Assembly (NCBI GenBank): GCA_026002855.1
Contig: BPGD01000001.1
Span: forward strand, 496,001 to 560,000
Source: Bryobacteraceae bacterium
GTDB lineage: Bacteria; Acidobacteriota; Terriglobia; Bryobacterales; Bryobacteraceae
Reading direction: 5' to 3'
DNA: 64,000 nucleotides
The notes beneath the pieces were generated by a model. The model was given only the letters and a program-made list of their open reading frames with translations. It did no database searches and was not told where the DNA came from. Both the position numbers and the translations under genes were made by a program. Each line of letters opens with the position of its first letter. Position 1 is the first letter of the stretch. Shown in pieces: positions 24,971-34,732 of this stretch.

Positions 24971-26833
24971 ATGTCCCGTTTCACCCCGATCCGGCTGGCT
25001 CTTTTCGCCAGCGCCTTTCTCGCCATTGCAGGCCTCTCTTCCTGCCGGAAATCCGGAGAGCCGTCCCCGCCGGTGCTCCGCGTCGCCATCCTTGCCCTGG
25101 AAGATCACTCCCCCTCCTCCGGCGCCGCCTGGCTGGCCCGTCTTCTTCCCTTCTCCCTGCGCCGCCAACTGGAAAGCACGCCCCGCCTTCAGTTGGCGGA
25201 AGTCCGCTCGGCCACCGACTTTGCGGGCGCGACCCACGAGCTCTCGGGCTTCCTCGACGCCCGGAACAACCATATCGAAGCGCATCTCTTCCTCTATCAA
25301 CTTCCCTCTCACAAGCTCGCCGCCCATCGAGTTCTCACTGCACCCGGAACGCACTGGCGCAGTCTGCTCGAAGACACGGCCCGGTTCCTCACGTCGTCTC
25401 TCCGCGTAGAGGCCCGCCTGAACCCGGTCGCCGTCCACACCGAGCCGGCAGCGCGTGATCTCGTCCAGGCGCTCACGGCTGCCTCCCCGGCCGCAGCGCT
25501 CTCCGCCTTCCGTTCCGCCACGGAAGCAGACCCGGAATGCGGCTGGTGCTGGCTGGGCCTGGCCGAAACCGCTGCTGCTGTCGAGGGGCCGGATGGGCTT
25601 CGCCGCGTGATCGACACCGCCAGGCAACACCGGGACTCTTTCGATCCCCTCACGCTGGCACGCCTGGACCTGCTCGCCACACGCCTCAGCCCGAACCGCC
25701 TGAACGCCACCGCCGCTCTGGAAAAAATCGCCGCTCTCAACCCGTCTGACCCGCTGACGCAGCTCCGCCTTGCCGAAGTCTATACGGCGAACCGCCAGTT
25801 TTCGAAGGCTGAAGCCGTTCTTCGCAACGCCCTGGCCATCGAGCCCGGCCAGGCCGTCCTCTGGAATTCGCTCGCCTACGCTCAGGCCTGGCAGGGCCGC
25901 TTCGAAAGCGCAATGGAAGCCGTACGGCGTTACGGACAGCTGGATGCCGGCCCGAACCCCGACGACACCCGCGGCGAGATTCTCATGATGGCCGGCCGCT
26001 TCCCGGAGGCTGCGGCCGCGTTCGAACAAAGCTACCAGAAAGACCCAACCTTCAACGGCGGCGCCTCCCTGGAAAAGGCGGCCCTGTGCTGGATGCTGGC
26101 CGACGACTCGCGCCGCGCCTCGGAGTCCGTCTCGCGATGGCTCCGCGACCGTGCCGCGCGCAACGACCGCAACGCCGGACTGGCTCAGGCCCGCTGGGAA
26201 CTCCTCTTCGGTCATCCCGCGGCCGCCACCGCCAGCTTCGCCCGCATCGCCCGCGACCGGCAGGATCGGTTGTCCCCGGTGGCCGCCTCCATGCTCGCGC
26301 TGCGCCTCGCCTTTTCTGAGCCGCCGGCGGCTTCTTCCTGGCTGCCGGGGGCGCCTTTGCGCGATGGCTGGCAGAATTTGTACCGCGCTTACGCCGCCGC
26401 CGCCGTGGATCCATCGTCCGTGCAAAGCATCCGCGACGAGCGTCTTCAGCTTGAGCTCCGCGCTCTCTCACTCACCGCCCGCCGGGATTGGGCCTCCGCC
26501 GCGGACGCCTGGAAGACGGTCATCGAACGCTCGCCGGGCGGCACGGACTCCGCCTGGCGGGAACTGCGCGCCTTCTGCCTGGTCCAGGCCGGTCAAGTGA
26601 ATCGGGCGGCCGAGGAACTCGGCAACGCCTGGCCGCTGCTGTCGATAGGCCAGATGGAGTTCTACGACTTTCTCGTGTATCCCGCCCTGTTGTACACACG
26701 CGCCGAAATCGCACGCGCCGCAGGCCGCATGGACGACGCACGCCGCTTCTATGACGTCTTCCTCCAGTTCGCCTCGGCCCGGCCCGATCTGGCGCAGCAG
26801 GCCGCCCGCGCCCGCGCCGCCGCGCGCCTCTGA
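24971..26833 (+). CDS. Lipoprotein with multiple TPR repeats
   Basis: Starting at ATG 24971 gives a lipoprotein signal with hydrophobic core and lipobox G-L-S-S-C, cysteine at residue 25. An earlier ATG at 24917 would add 18 residues before the signal. The rest, about 595 residues, is helical TPR with W-C-W-L-G-L-A-E-T and N-S-L-A-Y-A-Q-A-W-Q-G type motifs. A domain between the lipobox and the TPRs (E-D-H-S-P-S-S-G and so on) resembles the FlgO/DUF-type N-terminal domain of such lipoproteins. The role is unknown, probably a surface or outer-membrane scaffold. Confidence 0.65.
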   Translation: MSRFTPIRLALFASAFLAIAGLSSCRKSGEPSPPVLRVAILALEDHSPSSGAAWLARLLPFSLRRQLESTPRLQLAEVRSATDFAGATHELSGFLDARNNHIEAHLFLYQLPSHKLAAHRVLTAPGTHWRSLLEDTARFLTSSLRVEARLNPVAVHTEPAARDLVQALTAASPAAALSAFRSATEADPECGWCWLGLAETAAAVEGPDGLRRVIDTARQHRDSFDPLTLARLDLLATRLSPNRLNATAALEKIAALNPSDPLTQLRLAEVYTANRQFSKAEAVLRNALAIEPGQAVLWNSLAYAQAWQGRFESAMEAVRRYGQLDAGPNPDDTRGEILMMAGRFPEAAAAFEQSYQKDPTFNGGASLEKAALCWMLADDSRRASESVSRWLRDRAARNDRNAGLAQARWELLFGHPAAATASFARIARDRQDRLSPVAASMLALRLAFSEPPAASSWLPGAPLRDGWQNLYRAYAAAAVDPSSVQSIRDERLQLELRALSLTARRDWASAADAWKTVIERSPGGTDSAWRELRAFCLVQAGQVNRAAEELGNAWPLLSIGQMEFYDFLVYPALLYTRAEIARAAGRMDDARRFYDVFLQFASARPDLAQQAARARAAARL

Positions 26834-26841
26834 ATGAGGCC

Positions 26842-28164
26842 TCACGCGCGCCGGATGTCGTCGCGCTCGAAGTCCCACTCCACCATCCGGCCGGTCTTCA
26901 CGCTCTCGTTCACCATGTGCGCGCACGCGGCCGCATGATGGCCGGCCACTTCGTTCTGCCAGTACGGCTTGCGCGTGCGGATCGAGTTCAGGAAATGCCA
27001 GAAGTGGACAACCGTTGCGTCCTGCCCCTCCTCGCGCCAGACGTTGCCGCCGTCGATGAGCCGCGGCCTGTTCAGATGCCGCAGCTCCTCCTGCTGCACC
27101 TTCGGATCTTTCCAGTACTGCTCCTCCAGCCGCCGCGGCCAGCTCTCGACAATCCAGCGGTTGTCCTCGCGCACATTTTCGGGCCAGTAGCGCAGCTCGC
27201 CCCAGCCCACCGAGATCGTCCCTTCGGTGCCCAGGAACATGAAGCTCGCCTCCGACGACGACTGGTTGTTGAACGTCGACGACAGGTTCACCGTAAATCC
27301 TTCCGGATACTCGAGCACCGCGTTCAGCGTGTCAGGCACCTCGCGCGATTCTTTCCACCGGTAGAGCTCGCCCATCGCCATCACCCGCTTCGGCATCTTC
27401 GCGTTCATCAGGTAGTGGATCGTCGTGCACAGGTGCACGAACAGGTCCGTTGCAATGCCGCCCGAGTAGTCTTCGTAGCAGCGCCAGCGGAAAAAGCGTT
27501 CCAGGCTGAACGGGCGCCTGGGCGCAGGTCCCAGGAACATCTCCCAGTTCACCGTCTCGGGCCCCGCGTCCGGTGGGATCGGATAGATCCACGCCCCGGA
27601 GGCCGTGTTGCGGTTATATGCGGCCCGGATCAGGGTCACCCGGCCGAGCCTGCCGCCCTGGATCAGCTCGCGCGCGTGGTTCTGCGTCATCGACGACATG
27701 CCCTGCGAACCCACCTGCACGATGCGGCCCGTGCGCTTCGCCGCCGCAATGATTTCAAGCCCTTCGCTCGAGCGGTACGTCAGCGGCTTCTCGCAGTAAA
27801 CGTCCTTGCCCGCCTCGAGAGCAGCCACCACCATGGGCTTGTGCCAGTGGTCGGGCGTCGCCACCACCACCGCGTCGATCGAGCGGTCCGCCAGCGCCTC
27901 GCGGTAGTCCTTCACCACGCGTGGCGCCGCCCCGCGCCGTTCGCGGATGCGGTCCTGCGCCCGCTCGATCCTGCCCCGGTAGGCGTCACTCACCGCGACA
28001 ATCTCGAACTGCGGGTGCGCCATCATCGCTTCCATCAGCTCATGCGCCCGCGCGCCACAGCCAAGGAACGCCACCTGCACGCGGTCGTTGGCCGCCACCC
28101 GCGCCCTCATCGACGCCGCCATTGCGGCCTGCATCTCCAGAAATCCTCGCCGGGTCATCTCCAT
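26842..28164 (-). CDS. Gfo/Idh/MocA-family NAD(P)-dependent oxidoreductase
   Basis: The 440-residue enzyme has a Rossmann motif near residues 32-40 (A-F-L-G-C-G-A-R-A). The E125-K126-P127-L motif is the family's catalytic lysine region. The family oxidises or epimerises sugars and inositols. The N-terminus has T-R-R-G-F-L-E, a twin-arginine-like start, but the following stretch is not very hydrophobic. Many acidobacterial and planctomycetal members carry such a Tat signal. It is convergent with the lipoprotein, whose stop lies 9 nt away. Confidence 0.85.
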   Translation of the reverse strand: MEMTRRGFLEMQAAMAASMRARVAANDRVQVAFLGCGARAHELMEAMMAHPQFEIVAVSDAYRGRIERAQDRIRERRGAAPRVVKDYREALADRSIDAVVVATPDHWHKPMVVAALEAGKDVYCEKPLTYRSSEGLEIIAAAKRTGRIVQVGSQGMSSMTQNHARELIQGGRLGRVTLIRAAYNRNTASGAWIYPIPPDAGPETVNWEMFLGPAPRRPFSLERFFRWRCYEDYSGGIATDLFVHLCTTIHYLMNAKMPKRVMAMGELYRWKESREVPDTLNAVLEYPEGFTVNLSSTFNNQSSSEASFMFLGTEGTISVGWGELRYWPENVREDNRWIVESWPRRLEEQYWKDPKVQQEELRHLNRPRLIDGGNVWREEGQDATVVHFWHFLNSIRTRKPYWQNEVAGHHAAACAHMVNESVKTGRMVEWDFERDDIRRA

Positions 28165-28216
28165 CGTCTTCGAGCCTCCCGTGTCTCTGCCATTGTATGC
28201 TCTTTAGCGGACACTC

Positions 28217-28705
28217 ATGACTGAATCCGCAACGGGCGAACTCGTCATCCGCCGGGCCACGCTTGACGACCGGCAGGCGATTTACGAGATCCAGCGTTCG
28301 GCCATCCTTGAGACCTGCCGCCGCAGCTACCCCGAAGAAGACGTCACCGTCTGGGCCGGCCTTCTTTCGCCAGACTCCTACCACGCCATCCTCGACCGCT
28401 ACTTCGTCGTGGCCGAACGCAACGGCCGCATTGAGGGCTTCGGCCAGCTCGACGAGCAGGAAGGGGAAGTGGAGGCCATCTATGTCTCGCCGGCGGCCTC
28501 CGGCAAGGGCACCGGCTCGGCCATCCTCTGTCATCTCGAGGACCGCGCCCGCCAGTGCGGTCTGAAGGAACTCAAGGTGCGCTCCACGCTGAACGCCGAA
28601 TCCTTTTACGCCCGCCACGGCTACCAGCACCTGGCGCTCATCCGCTACCGGCTGGTGCCATCGCTGATGCTCAACTGCGTCGAGATGCGCAAGAGGCTCG
28701 CCTGA
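28217..28705 (+). CDS. GNAT-family N-acetyltransferase
   Basis: The 162-residue protein has the GNAT fold in order. An N-terminal I-R-R-A-T-L-D-D element is followed by the beta4 E-A-I-Y-V-S-P and the acetyl-CoA pyrophosphate loop A-S-G-K-G-T-G-S near residues 95-102. A final A-R-H-G-Y segment completes it. Substrate is not predictable. It is divergent from the MocA-family gene. Confidence 0.8.
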   Translation: MTESATGELVIRRATLDDRQAIYEIQRSAILETCRRSYPEEDVTVWAGLLSPDSYHAILDRYFVVAERNGRIEGFGQLDEQEGEVEAIYVSPAASGKGTGSAILCHLEDRARQCGLKELKVRSTLNAESFYARHGYQHLALIRYRLVPSLMLNCVEMRKRLA

Positions 28706-28896
28706 CGCAGCAGCCGTGCCAGCCGCCGCTCAGGAATCCGGCTGTCGGGGCCACCCCCCGGCCGGTGCTTCGCGTGGGAGCGCCGCTGCTGTGGCCTGCG
28801 GTGGACGCCGGAAATGCCTGCGTTCACCCCCCGCGATACACATAGCCTGGACGCGGATTTGAGCATCACGGCAGGCTTCGTTTTCCGCCGCGCCTG

Positions 28897-29559
28897 TCAG
28901 CCGGCGCGGTGCGACATCGCCTGGCTGCGGAATTTCCTCACGACGGCCAGCACGCGGCCCTGAATCTGGAGCCGCTCGGGCTCCACGTAAATCGGCGCCA
29001 GCTCCGCATTGGCGGGCTGGAGCCGGATCCTGCCGTCGGGTTCCCGGTAAAACCGCTTGAGCGTGGTCTCCATCCCGTCCACCAGGGCGACCACGATTTC
29101 GCCGTCACGGACCTCCGCCACCCGCTGCACCAGCACGTAGTCTCCGCTACAGATGTGGTCCTCGATCATCGAGTCCCCTTTCACCTGCAACGCGTAAATG
29201 TCCTCCGATTGCGCGAACTCGCCCAGATTCAGGCTCTCCGGCATCGCAACGCTCTCCACCGGTGAGCCGGCCGCAATCCGTCCCAGCAGGGGTACCTCCC
29301 GCTGCCCCGATTGCCGGGCCTGCAACCGTTCGCGCTCGGCTTCCAGATAGCCGGGCGAGACCTCGATGGAGCGGCTCTCATTGAAACGCCGCCGGACGTA
29401 GCCCTTCTGTTCGAGCGCGGTAATATGCTTGTGAACCGTCGCCAGCGACGACAGCTTCAGCCCCGCCGCAATCTCCTCAAAGCTGGGACTGTAGCCGTGC
29501 CGCCCGATGTAGTCCACCAGGAAGTCCAGGACTTCTTTTTGCCGCGGCGTCAGTGCCAT
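28897..29559 (-). CDS. lexA: LexA repressor (SOS response)
   Basis: Starting at ATG 29559 the protein is 220 residues. The N-terminal winged helix-turn-helix reads R-Q-K-E-V-L-D-F-L with S-P-S-F-E-E-I-A. The self-cleavage bond is A97-G98 and the catalytic dyad is S130 and K168, spaced as in LexA. RecA-stimulated cleavage would derepress SOS genes. The longer reading frame to 29766 lacks support. I see no ribosome site nor a recognisable LexA box. Confidence 0.9.
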   Translation of the reverse strand: MALTPRQKEVLDFLVDYIGRHGYSPSFEEIAAGLKLSSLATVHKHITALEQKGYVRRRFNESRSIEVSPGYLEAERERLQARQSGQREVPLLGRIAAGSPVESVAMPESLNLGEFAQSEDIYALQVKGDSMIEDHICSGDYVLVQRVAEVRDGEIVVALVDGMETTLKRFYREPDGRIRLQPANAELAPIYVEPERLQIQGRVLAVVRKFRSQAMSHRAG

Positions 29560-29630
29560 GCCCACATTATTGGCGAAGACCCAGCGAAAGTCAACCAGAT
29601 TCGGAATGCTGCCGGAAAAAAATCGTTCCG

Positions 29631-29858
29631 CTAGTTCAGACCACAGGCGCCCGGCGTGGGGCACACGCCCCCGGACGGGCACATCGGCGCGCTCGAAGAC
29701 TCCTTCCCGGAAGCCGAGTGGGCCGCAAAAACGGACAACTCCTTCCGCAGATCGCTGGAACCGCACGACGGACAGGCAAGGCCTTCCTCCTCCTGGCGTC
29801 GCACCAGCTTCTCAAAACGCAGTCCGCAACTGCTGCACCGGTATTCAAAAATCGGCAT
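29631..29858 (-). CDS. FmdB-family zinc ribbon protein
   Basis: The 75-residue protein has the FmdB pattern: M-P-I-F-E-Y-R-C, then C-G, followed by a second C-P-S-C-G pair. These four cysteines bind zinc. The C-terminus, with repeated serine and cysteine, is lineage-specific. The family's role is unclear (regulatory or assembly). It is 3 nt downstream of the PBP4 gene, likely in its operon. Confidence 0.85.
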   Translation of the reverse strand: MPIFEYRCSSCGLRFEKLVRRQEEEGLACPSCGSSDLRKELSVFAAHSASGKESSSAPMCPSGGVCPTPGACGLN

Positions 29859-29861
29859 CGT

Positions 29862-31343
29862 TTACCGCCTGGTTTCTTCGAGAATCGCTATTGCCATTTT
29901 ATCAATGACCGCGCGGATTTCCGCCGGCGGCGCAGTGAACCCGTTGGCGATGATCGAAAAAGCCGCCCGCCGGGAAGGATCCTCGCCGGCATAGCCGGAC
30001 AAAGCGGCCACGTGGGACAGGCTGCCCGTCTTGGCGCGCACCGCCGCCGCCTCGGCCAGCCCGCGGAACCGGCCGGCGAGCGTGCCGTCCTCTCCGGCCA
30101 CGGGCAGCAGCGAGCGGAACAGCTCGCCGCGGCCGGAGCGGTCCATGTAGCGAAGCAGCGCCGTCAGCGACTGCGGACTCAACAGTCCGCGCCGCGACAG
30201 CCCGGAGCCATCCTCGAGATCGAATTCGGCTTCGTCGGCTCCCGCTGCCTTCAGCAACGAAGCCATCTCCTCGACGCCCGCCCGCGCCGAGCCCTCGCCC
30301 CGCACCACGTGCGCCGTCTCCCGCAGCATCATCTCCGCATGCAGGTTCTGGCTCACCTTGTTGATGATTCGCAACAGCTCGACCAACGGCGGCGACTCGC
30401 GCCGCGCGAGCTCCACGCCCTGCGGCTCCTGCCATGCCCTGCTTTCGATGCGCGTCGCCGCCCGCACCGGACCCCGCACCTCAATGCCGCGTTCGCGGAG
30501 AAGCTGCGCGAACAGCTCGGCGGCAAACCGGGCCGGCTCGTCCACTGCGATCGACTGCACCACCGCCGCGCCCGGCGGCGCCACGCCGCCGATCTCCAGA
30601 ACCCGCGAGCCCGGCGCCCGCTGCACGACGATCCTCCGCTCGCCGCCTTCATGGGTACGCAAAAGGTTGAACACGGTGAAATACTCTACCGGCGGGCGGA
30701 ACTCAATTGCAGCCGGTTCGCCAGCGCGCGGCCCCGAGCGAACGACAAGCTCCAACGAGTTATCGTTCACCGTCAGCGCGCTCACCGGCGCGCCATACTC
30801 CCAGGTCATGTCACCGATGGCCCAGCCCGCCGGATACGGCGCCCACGGCCACCGGGTCGCATCCCCGGTGACGCCGCCTTCCACCACCCGCACGCCGCGC
30901 GCAGCCACCTGCCCTGCCAGCTCCCGGAGCGGTCCCAGCGCGTCGCCTTCCTTCGCATCCCTGTCGTAGGGAACCGCGCGGCCAGACAGCGTCGGGTCGC
31001 CGCCGCCCACCAGCCGCAGCGCCCCGCGGACGCGCCCTTCGGCGTCCGGCGCCGCGTCAGCGAGCACGCGCGTGACGAAGCGGTAGTCCGCCCCCAGTCG
31101 TTCCAGCGCCAGCGCCGTGCTCACCAGCTTCGTGTTGGATGCCGGCGTCATCGGGACGCCCGCGTTGCGGGAATACAGCACCGCGCCGTCTGCGAGCCGC
31201 ACGACATGGATGCCCCACGAGGCGCGCCGCGCCGCCGGTTCGTCCAGCAGCGCGGCAACGCGCCTCTCAAGCCCCTGCCCCGCGGCGGCCGTTGTGGCAG
31301 CAAGCAGCAGAACCGTGAAACGGGCTCCGTTTTCCATCGGCAT
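29862..31343 (-). CDS. dacB: D-alanyl-D-alanine carboxypeptidase/endopeptidase (PBP4)
   Basis: The 493-residue S13-family protein has a signal peptide at 8-22 and the three active-site motifs: S69-N-T-K72, S-Q-N in K-V-S-Q-N-L-H, and K-T-G in R-A-K-T-G-S-L. The 200-residue insertion between the first two motifs is typical of PBP4. It trims or cleaves peptide cross-links of periplasmic peptidoglycan. It is divergent from the + strand gene at 31346, with start codons 3 nt apart. Confidence 0.9.
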   Translation of the reverse strand: MPMENGARFTVLLLAATTAAAGQGLERRVAALLDEPAARRASWGIHVVRLADGAVLYSRNAGVPMTPASNTKLVSTALALERLGADYRFVTRVLADAAPDAEGRVRGALRLVGGGDPTLSGRAVPYDRDAKEGDALGPLRELAGQVAARGVRVVEGGVTGDATRWPWAPYPAGWAIGDMTWEYGAPVSALTVNDNSLELVVRSGPRAGEPAAIEFRPPVEYFTVFNLLRTHEGGERRIVVQRAPGSRVLEIGGVAPPGAAVVQSIAVDEPARFAAELFAQLLRERGIEVRGPVRAATRIESRAWQEPQGVELARRESPPLVELLRIINKVSQNLHAEMMLRETAHVVRGEGSARAGVEEMASLLKAAGADEAEFDLEDGSGLSRRGLLSPQSLTALLRYMDRSGRGELFRSLLPVAGEDGTLAGRFRGLAEAAAVRAKTGSLSHVAALSGYAGEDPSRRAAFSIIANGFTAPPAEIRAVIDKMAIAILEETRR

Positions 31344-31345
31344 CA

Positions 31346-32011
31346 GTGTATCCTGAAGCCGTGCCCTGGCTGCTCGTGATGCTGGCCGCTTTCACGGCCC
31401 ATGCCGGCGGGCTGGATCCGCGCCCCCGCGCGGCGGACTATCCGCTCCAGGCAGCGCTCGAGGCGGGCACGCTGGCCGCTGAATATCACGGCCGCGCCTT
31501 TGAGTCGCAGGCGGGCCGGTTTTTCACGCAGGATTTTCTGGTCGTCGAGGTGGCGTTGTTTCCGTCGGACAAGCCGGCCGAATTCGCGCCGTCCCATTTC
31601 CGGCTCCGCCTCAACGGACGCCCGCCGGAGCTCCTGCCGGTGACCCCGGGCACGGTCGCCCTCGCTCTTCGGAACCCGGACCAGTACGAACAGCGGCAGC
31701 AGGTGGTCGCCGGCGGCGGCGTGGGCGGCGGGCAGGTGATCTTCGGCCGCCCCCGGCCGGTGGAGCGTTTCCCGGGCGATCCCGAGGCGCGCATCCCCAC
31801 GCCTGGCGGCAGCCGCCAGGCCTCGCCCGGCGAGGAGGCGGCCGCGGCGGCCGAGACGGCCGAGCGCTTCGGACTCGCCCGCGTCGAGGCGCCGCGCGGC
31901 GGCGCCGCCGGCCTCATCTATTTCCACTGGCGCGGCAAACACGCGAAGCTGAAAAGGATCGAGCTTCTCTACGATGGCCCCGCCGGCAGGGCGGTGCTCA
32001 GGCTGCGCTGA
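31346..32011 (+). CDS. Exported protein of unknown function
   Basis: The 221-residue protein starts at GTG 31346 (a GTG at 31361 is also possible). A short hydrophobic leader (W-L-L-V-M-L-A-A-F-T-A-H-A) is followed by a beta-rich segment with D-F-L-V-V-E-V-A-L-F-P. A glycine-rich middle and an A/E-rich coil (G-E-E-A-A-A-A-A-E-T-A) follow, then a final Y-F-H-W-R-G-K. I do not recognise the family. It is convergent with the MFS gene, overlapping its stop by 14 nt. Confidence 0.5.
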   Translation: MYPEAVPWLLVMLAAFTAHAGGLDPRPRAADYPLQAALEAGTLAAEYHGRAFESQAGRFFTQDFLVVEVALFPSDKPAEFAPSHFRLRLNGRPPELLPVTPGTVALALRNPDQYEQRQQVVAGGGVGGGQVIFGRPRPVERFPGDPEARIPTPGGSRQASPGEEAAAAAETAERFGLARVEAPRGGAAGLIYFHWRGKHAKLKRIELLYDGPAGRAVLRLR

Positions 32012-33176
32012 GCCTGGCTTCCAGCCAGAGCGCCACCGACAGCAGCACCACCATCATCGCCCCCAGCACCGGCAGCCCCATCACCACGCCAATGCCGGCA
32101 AAGTGGGCGAAATAGCCGAGCGTCGCCGGCGCCAGGAGCCCGCCGGTGAGCGCGATGGAGAAGATCCCATTGAATAATGCCGGATGATAGCGGGGAAAAC
32201 GATCGCCAATTTTTTCAAGAACCAGCGGTAATATGACGGAAAATCCGCCGCCCGCCAGCAGCACGCCCACGGCCGCACCGAAAAGGTTGTCGGTGAAAAA
32301 CAGCGCCGTGCAGCCGAAGATCTGCGCCGCCACCGCGCCGGCCAGCATCCGCCCGTGCCGCACCCGCCCGAGCGCCCACTGCGCCGCCACGCGCCCCACC
32401 AGCAGCGCCGCCCAATAGACGGCGAGCAGCCCGAGGCTGGCAGCCGGGCTGCACCCAATCCGCTGCGTCAGAAACAGGGCGAGCCAGCCGGCCAGCGCCC
32501 CTTCGTTGCCGGACTGGAAAAACAGCAGCGCAGCAAACAGGAGGGCCGAGGGCGTCCGGAACTCCGCCAGCGCCTCGCGCCAGTCGCGGTGCGGCAGCAG
32601 GACGTCCGGCGCGGCCGGCATCCGCGCGTAGAGGCCGGCCGCCAGCCCGGGCAGCACCGCCAGCAGGATCAGCAGACTGGGCGCCGTGTAGACGAAAAAC
32701 GTTCCGCTGACAAACAGCGCGCAGGCCAGACAGCCGGCGCCGAACAGGATGCCGCTCAGGTTCAGCGTGGCCGCACGGTGCAGTTCGTAGGCGGGCGTGA
32801 TGGCGTGCATGCCTCCCTGGTTGATGACTCCCGCCGCCAGCCCCGCCAGCAGGAGTCCGCCCAGGCGGCCCCAGACGCTGGCCGGCGGGCAGAAGGCCGC
32901 CAGCAGCAGCAGCGCCGCGCAGGCCAGCCCGCAGCCGAGCGCCAGGGTGAAACTGACGCCTCGCCTGGCGAGCGCCTTCGCCCCACCCATGGCCCCCGCC
33001 AGGATGCCCAAATTTTGAAGCAGAAAATAATGGCCGATCAGGACGTAGTCCGGCTCGATATGATAACGCCACACCGGCAGCACGGCCCCCAGAAGCGCCG
33101 TCAGCAGGCCCGAGAAAAACAACGCGGAAAGCCCGCGCCGGGCCACCTGCATCGCCGCGTCCTCGGCTGCGTTCAT
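31998..33176 (-). CDS. MFS-type membrane transporter
   Basis: From ATG 33176 the protein is 392 residues with about 12 hydrophobic segments. A GGGAG lies 10 nt upstream of the ATG. Longer upstream starts lack a ribosome site. It has G-R-V-A-A-Q-W and a cytoplasmic R-V-R-H-G-R-M loop like the MFS loop motif. Substrate unknown (sugar-porter-like at best). Confidence 0.65.
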   Translation of the reverse strand: MNAAEDAAMQVARRGLSALFFSGLLTALLGAVLPVWRYHIEPDYVLIGHYFLLQNLGILAGAMGGAKALARRGVSFTLALGCGLACAALLLLAAFCPPASVWGRLGGLLLAGLAAGVINQGGMHAITPAYELHRAATLNLSGILFGAGCLACALFVSGTFFVYTAPSLLILLAVLPGLAAGLYARMPAAPDVLLPHRDWREALAEFRTPSALLFAALLFFQSGNEGALAGWLALFLTQRIGCSPAASLGLLAVYWAALLVGRVAAQWALGRVRHGRMLAGAVAAQIFGCTALFFTDNLFGAAVGVLLAGGGFSVILPLVLEKIGDRFPRYHPALFNGIFSIALTGGLLAPATLGYFAHFAGIGVVMGLPVLGAMMVVLLSVALWLEARLSAA

Positions 33177-33292
33177 CCTTTCTTCGCTCCCGCTGGCATC
33201 CCCCGTATTGTACTGCCGCGCGGCGGCCCGCGCCTTCCCGCCGGCGGCCATCGGCAAGCTTCGCCCTCCGGTGCGAGAATGCTTCTTATCGC

Positions 33293-34732
33293 ATGTGGCG
33301 AAGAATCGCTGTTGCCGTGCCCTATCTGGCCGCTTCGGCCCTGCTTGTGCTTCCGGTGCTCCTGCCCAGGCACGTGCCGGCGATGGATCTGCCGTCGCAT
33401 CTCTACAACACCTGGCTGGTCTTGCTCGTCCGGCAGGGCCGGGCACCCGGTCTGGAGCTCGCTCCGCAGTGGTCCAACCTGCTCTTCGACTGGTGGCTCG
33501 AAGGGCTGTGGCGGCTCGGCGGGCCCGTGCTTGCGGAAAGGGTGGCCGTCGCCGCCGCCGTGCTCATCTTTTTCTGGGGCGGGTTCGCCTGGGTGAGCGC
33601 CATCAGCCGGCGCGCGGCGTGGAGCTCCGCCCCGCTGCTCGCCATGCTCGCCTACGGTTGGTGCTACCACCAGGGCTTTTTCAATTACTACCTGTCCTGC
33701 GGCTTCGGCTTCTGGGCGCTGGCTGCGGTGTGGAACCCGCCGCCGAGGGCCTGGGCTGCCGTGACCGCGCTGGTTCTCGCGGTGATCGCCCACCCGGTTG
33801 GCGCAGCCGCCGCCGCAGGCCTGGCGGCCTTCGTGGTCCTTATCCGGGACATGGACTGGCGAAAGCGCGCCCTCGCGGCGGCGACGTGTTGCCTCGCGCT
33901 CGTGGTTTCAGGGCGAATCATTCAGGGATCCCTGCCCGCCCAATGGGAGATGCTCCAGGGCTTCCATGTCGTCTTCGCCACGCAATTGCGGCCTTTTGGC
34001 GAGAAGTACAACGGGTTCATCCTCGGAGTCGCCGCACTCTGGTTCTTCTGTCTTTGGGTGCGCGCCGTGAGAGAGAAGTCTCTGCTATTGCGGGAACCCG
34101 CCGTTTGGCTGGCGGTGATACTTGCCACCGCCATCCTGGCCATCCCGGGGGCCGTGCAGTTGCCTGGAACCGCCAGGCCGCTGCATTTTGTTGACTTCCG
34201 CCTCGCCCTTTTTCTTTCACCAGTTCTCCAGGCCCTGGCCATAGCCGCACAGCCCAGGCGCATGCCTTTCCTCGGGGCGTTGATGACCGTGATGGCTGTG
34301 CCCTATTTCCTGTTTCTGGCCTCCGATTACCGGTATCTGAACCAGGCGCAGGACGAGTTCCTCCGGGCCGCGCATCAGATTCCTGAGGGCGGCCGCGCCG
34401 TGGCCGCCGCCACCGGCAGGCCCGCCGGCATGAACCCGCTGTCGCACATGCTGGAGAAGGCCTGCATCGGTCGCTGCTTCGCCTATGGGAATTACGTCCC
34501 CAGCTCCAATGCCTTTCGCCTGCGCTCCAGGCCTGGATCCACGCTCGTCCTCGACGATAGCGCGGAGGTGGACCGCCTGGCCGCGGGCCGGTTTGTGGTC
34601 CGCTCGCGCGACGTTCCCCTTTACGGCGTGTTCCTCCAGTCAGCCCAGCCGTTCCGGCTGGAGGTTCGATCGCTGCACGTCGGAGAAAGAGTTCCGCTCC
34701 GAAGCGTTCCGATCCCCCCAGACTGGTTCTGA
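33293..34732 (+). CDS. Large multi-pass membrane protein, GT-C-like (first of a tandem pair)
   Basis: The 479-residue protein has an N-terminal transmembrane segment, then a loop with M-D-L-P-S-H-L-Y-N-T-W-L. Further conserved blocks are N-L-L-F-D-W-W-L-E-G-L-W-R-L-G-G-P-V-L and H-Q-G-F-F-N-Y-Y-L-S-C, with about nine more helices. An acidic residue in the first outer loop and this topology are reminiscent of GT-C glycosyltransferases or O-antigen-type enzymes, which is inference. The soluble C-terminal ~110 residues have a beta-rich ending. The downstream gene is a clear relative. Confidence 0.6.
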   Translation: MWRRIAVAVPYLAASALLVLPVLLPRHVPAMDLPSHLYNTWLVLLVRQGRAPGLELAPQWSNLLFDWWLEGLWRLGGPVLAERVAVAAAVLIFFWGGFAWVSAISRRAAWSSAPLLAMLAYGWCYHQGFFNYYLSCGFGFWALAAVWNPPPRAWAAVTALVLAVIAHPVGAAAAAGLAAFVVLIRDMDWRKRALAAATCCLALVVSGRIIQGSLPAQWEMLQGFHVVFATQLRPFGEKYNGFILGVAALWFFCLWVRAVREKSLLLREPAVWLAVILATAILAIPGAVQLPGTARPLHFVDFRLALFLSPVLQALAIAAQPRRMPFLGALMTVMAVPYFLFLASDYRYLNQAQDEFLRAAHQIPEGGRAVAAATGRPAGMNPLSHMLEKACIGRCFAYGNYVPSSNAFRLRSRPGSTLVLDDSAEVDRLAAGRFVVRSRDVPLYGVFLQSAQPFRLEVRSLHVGERVPLRSVPIPPDWF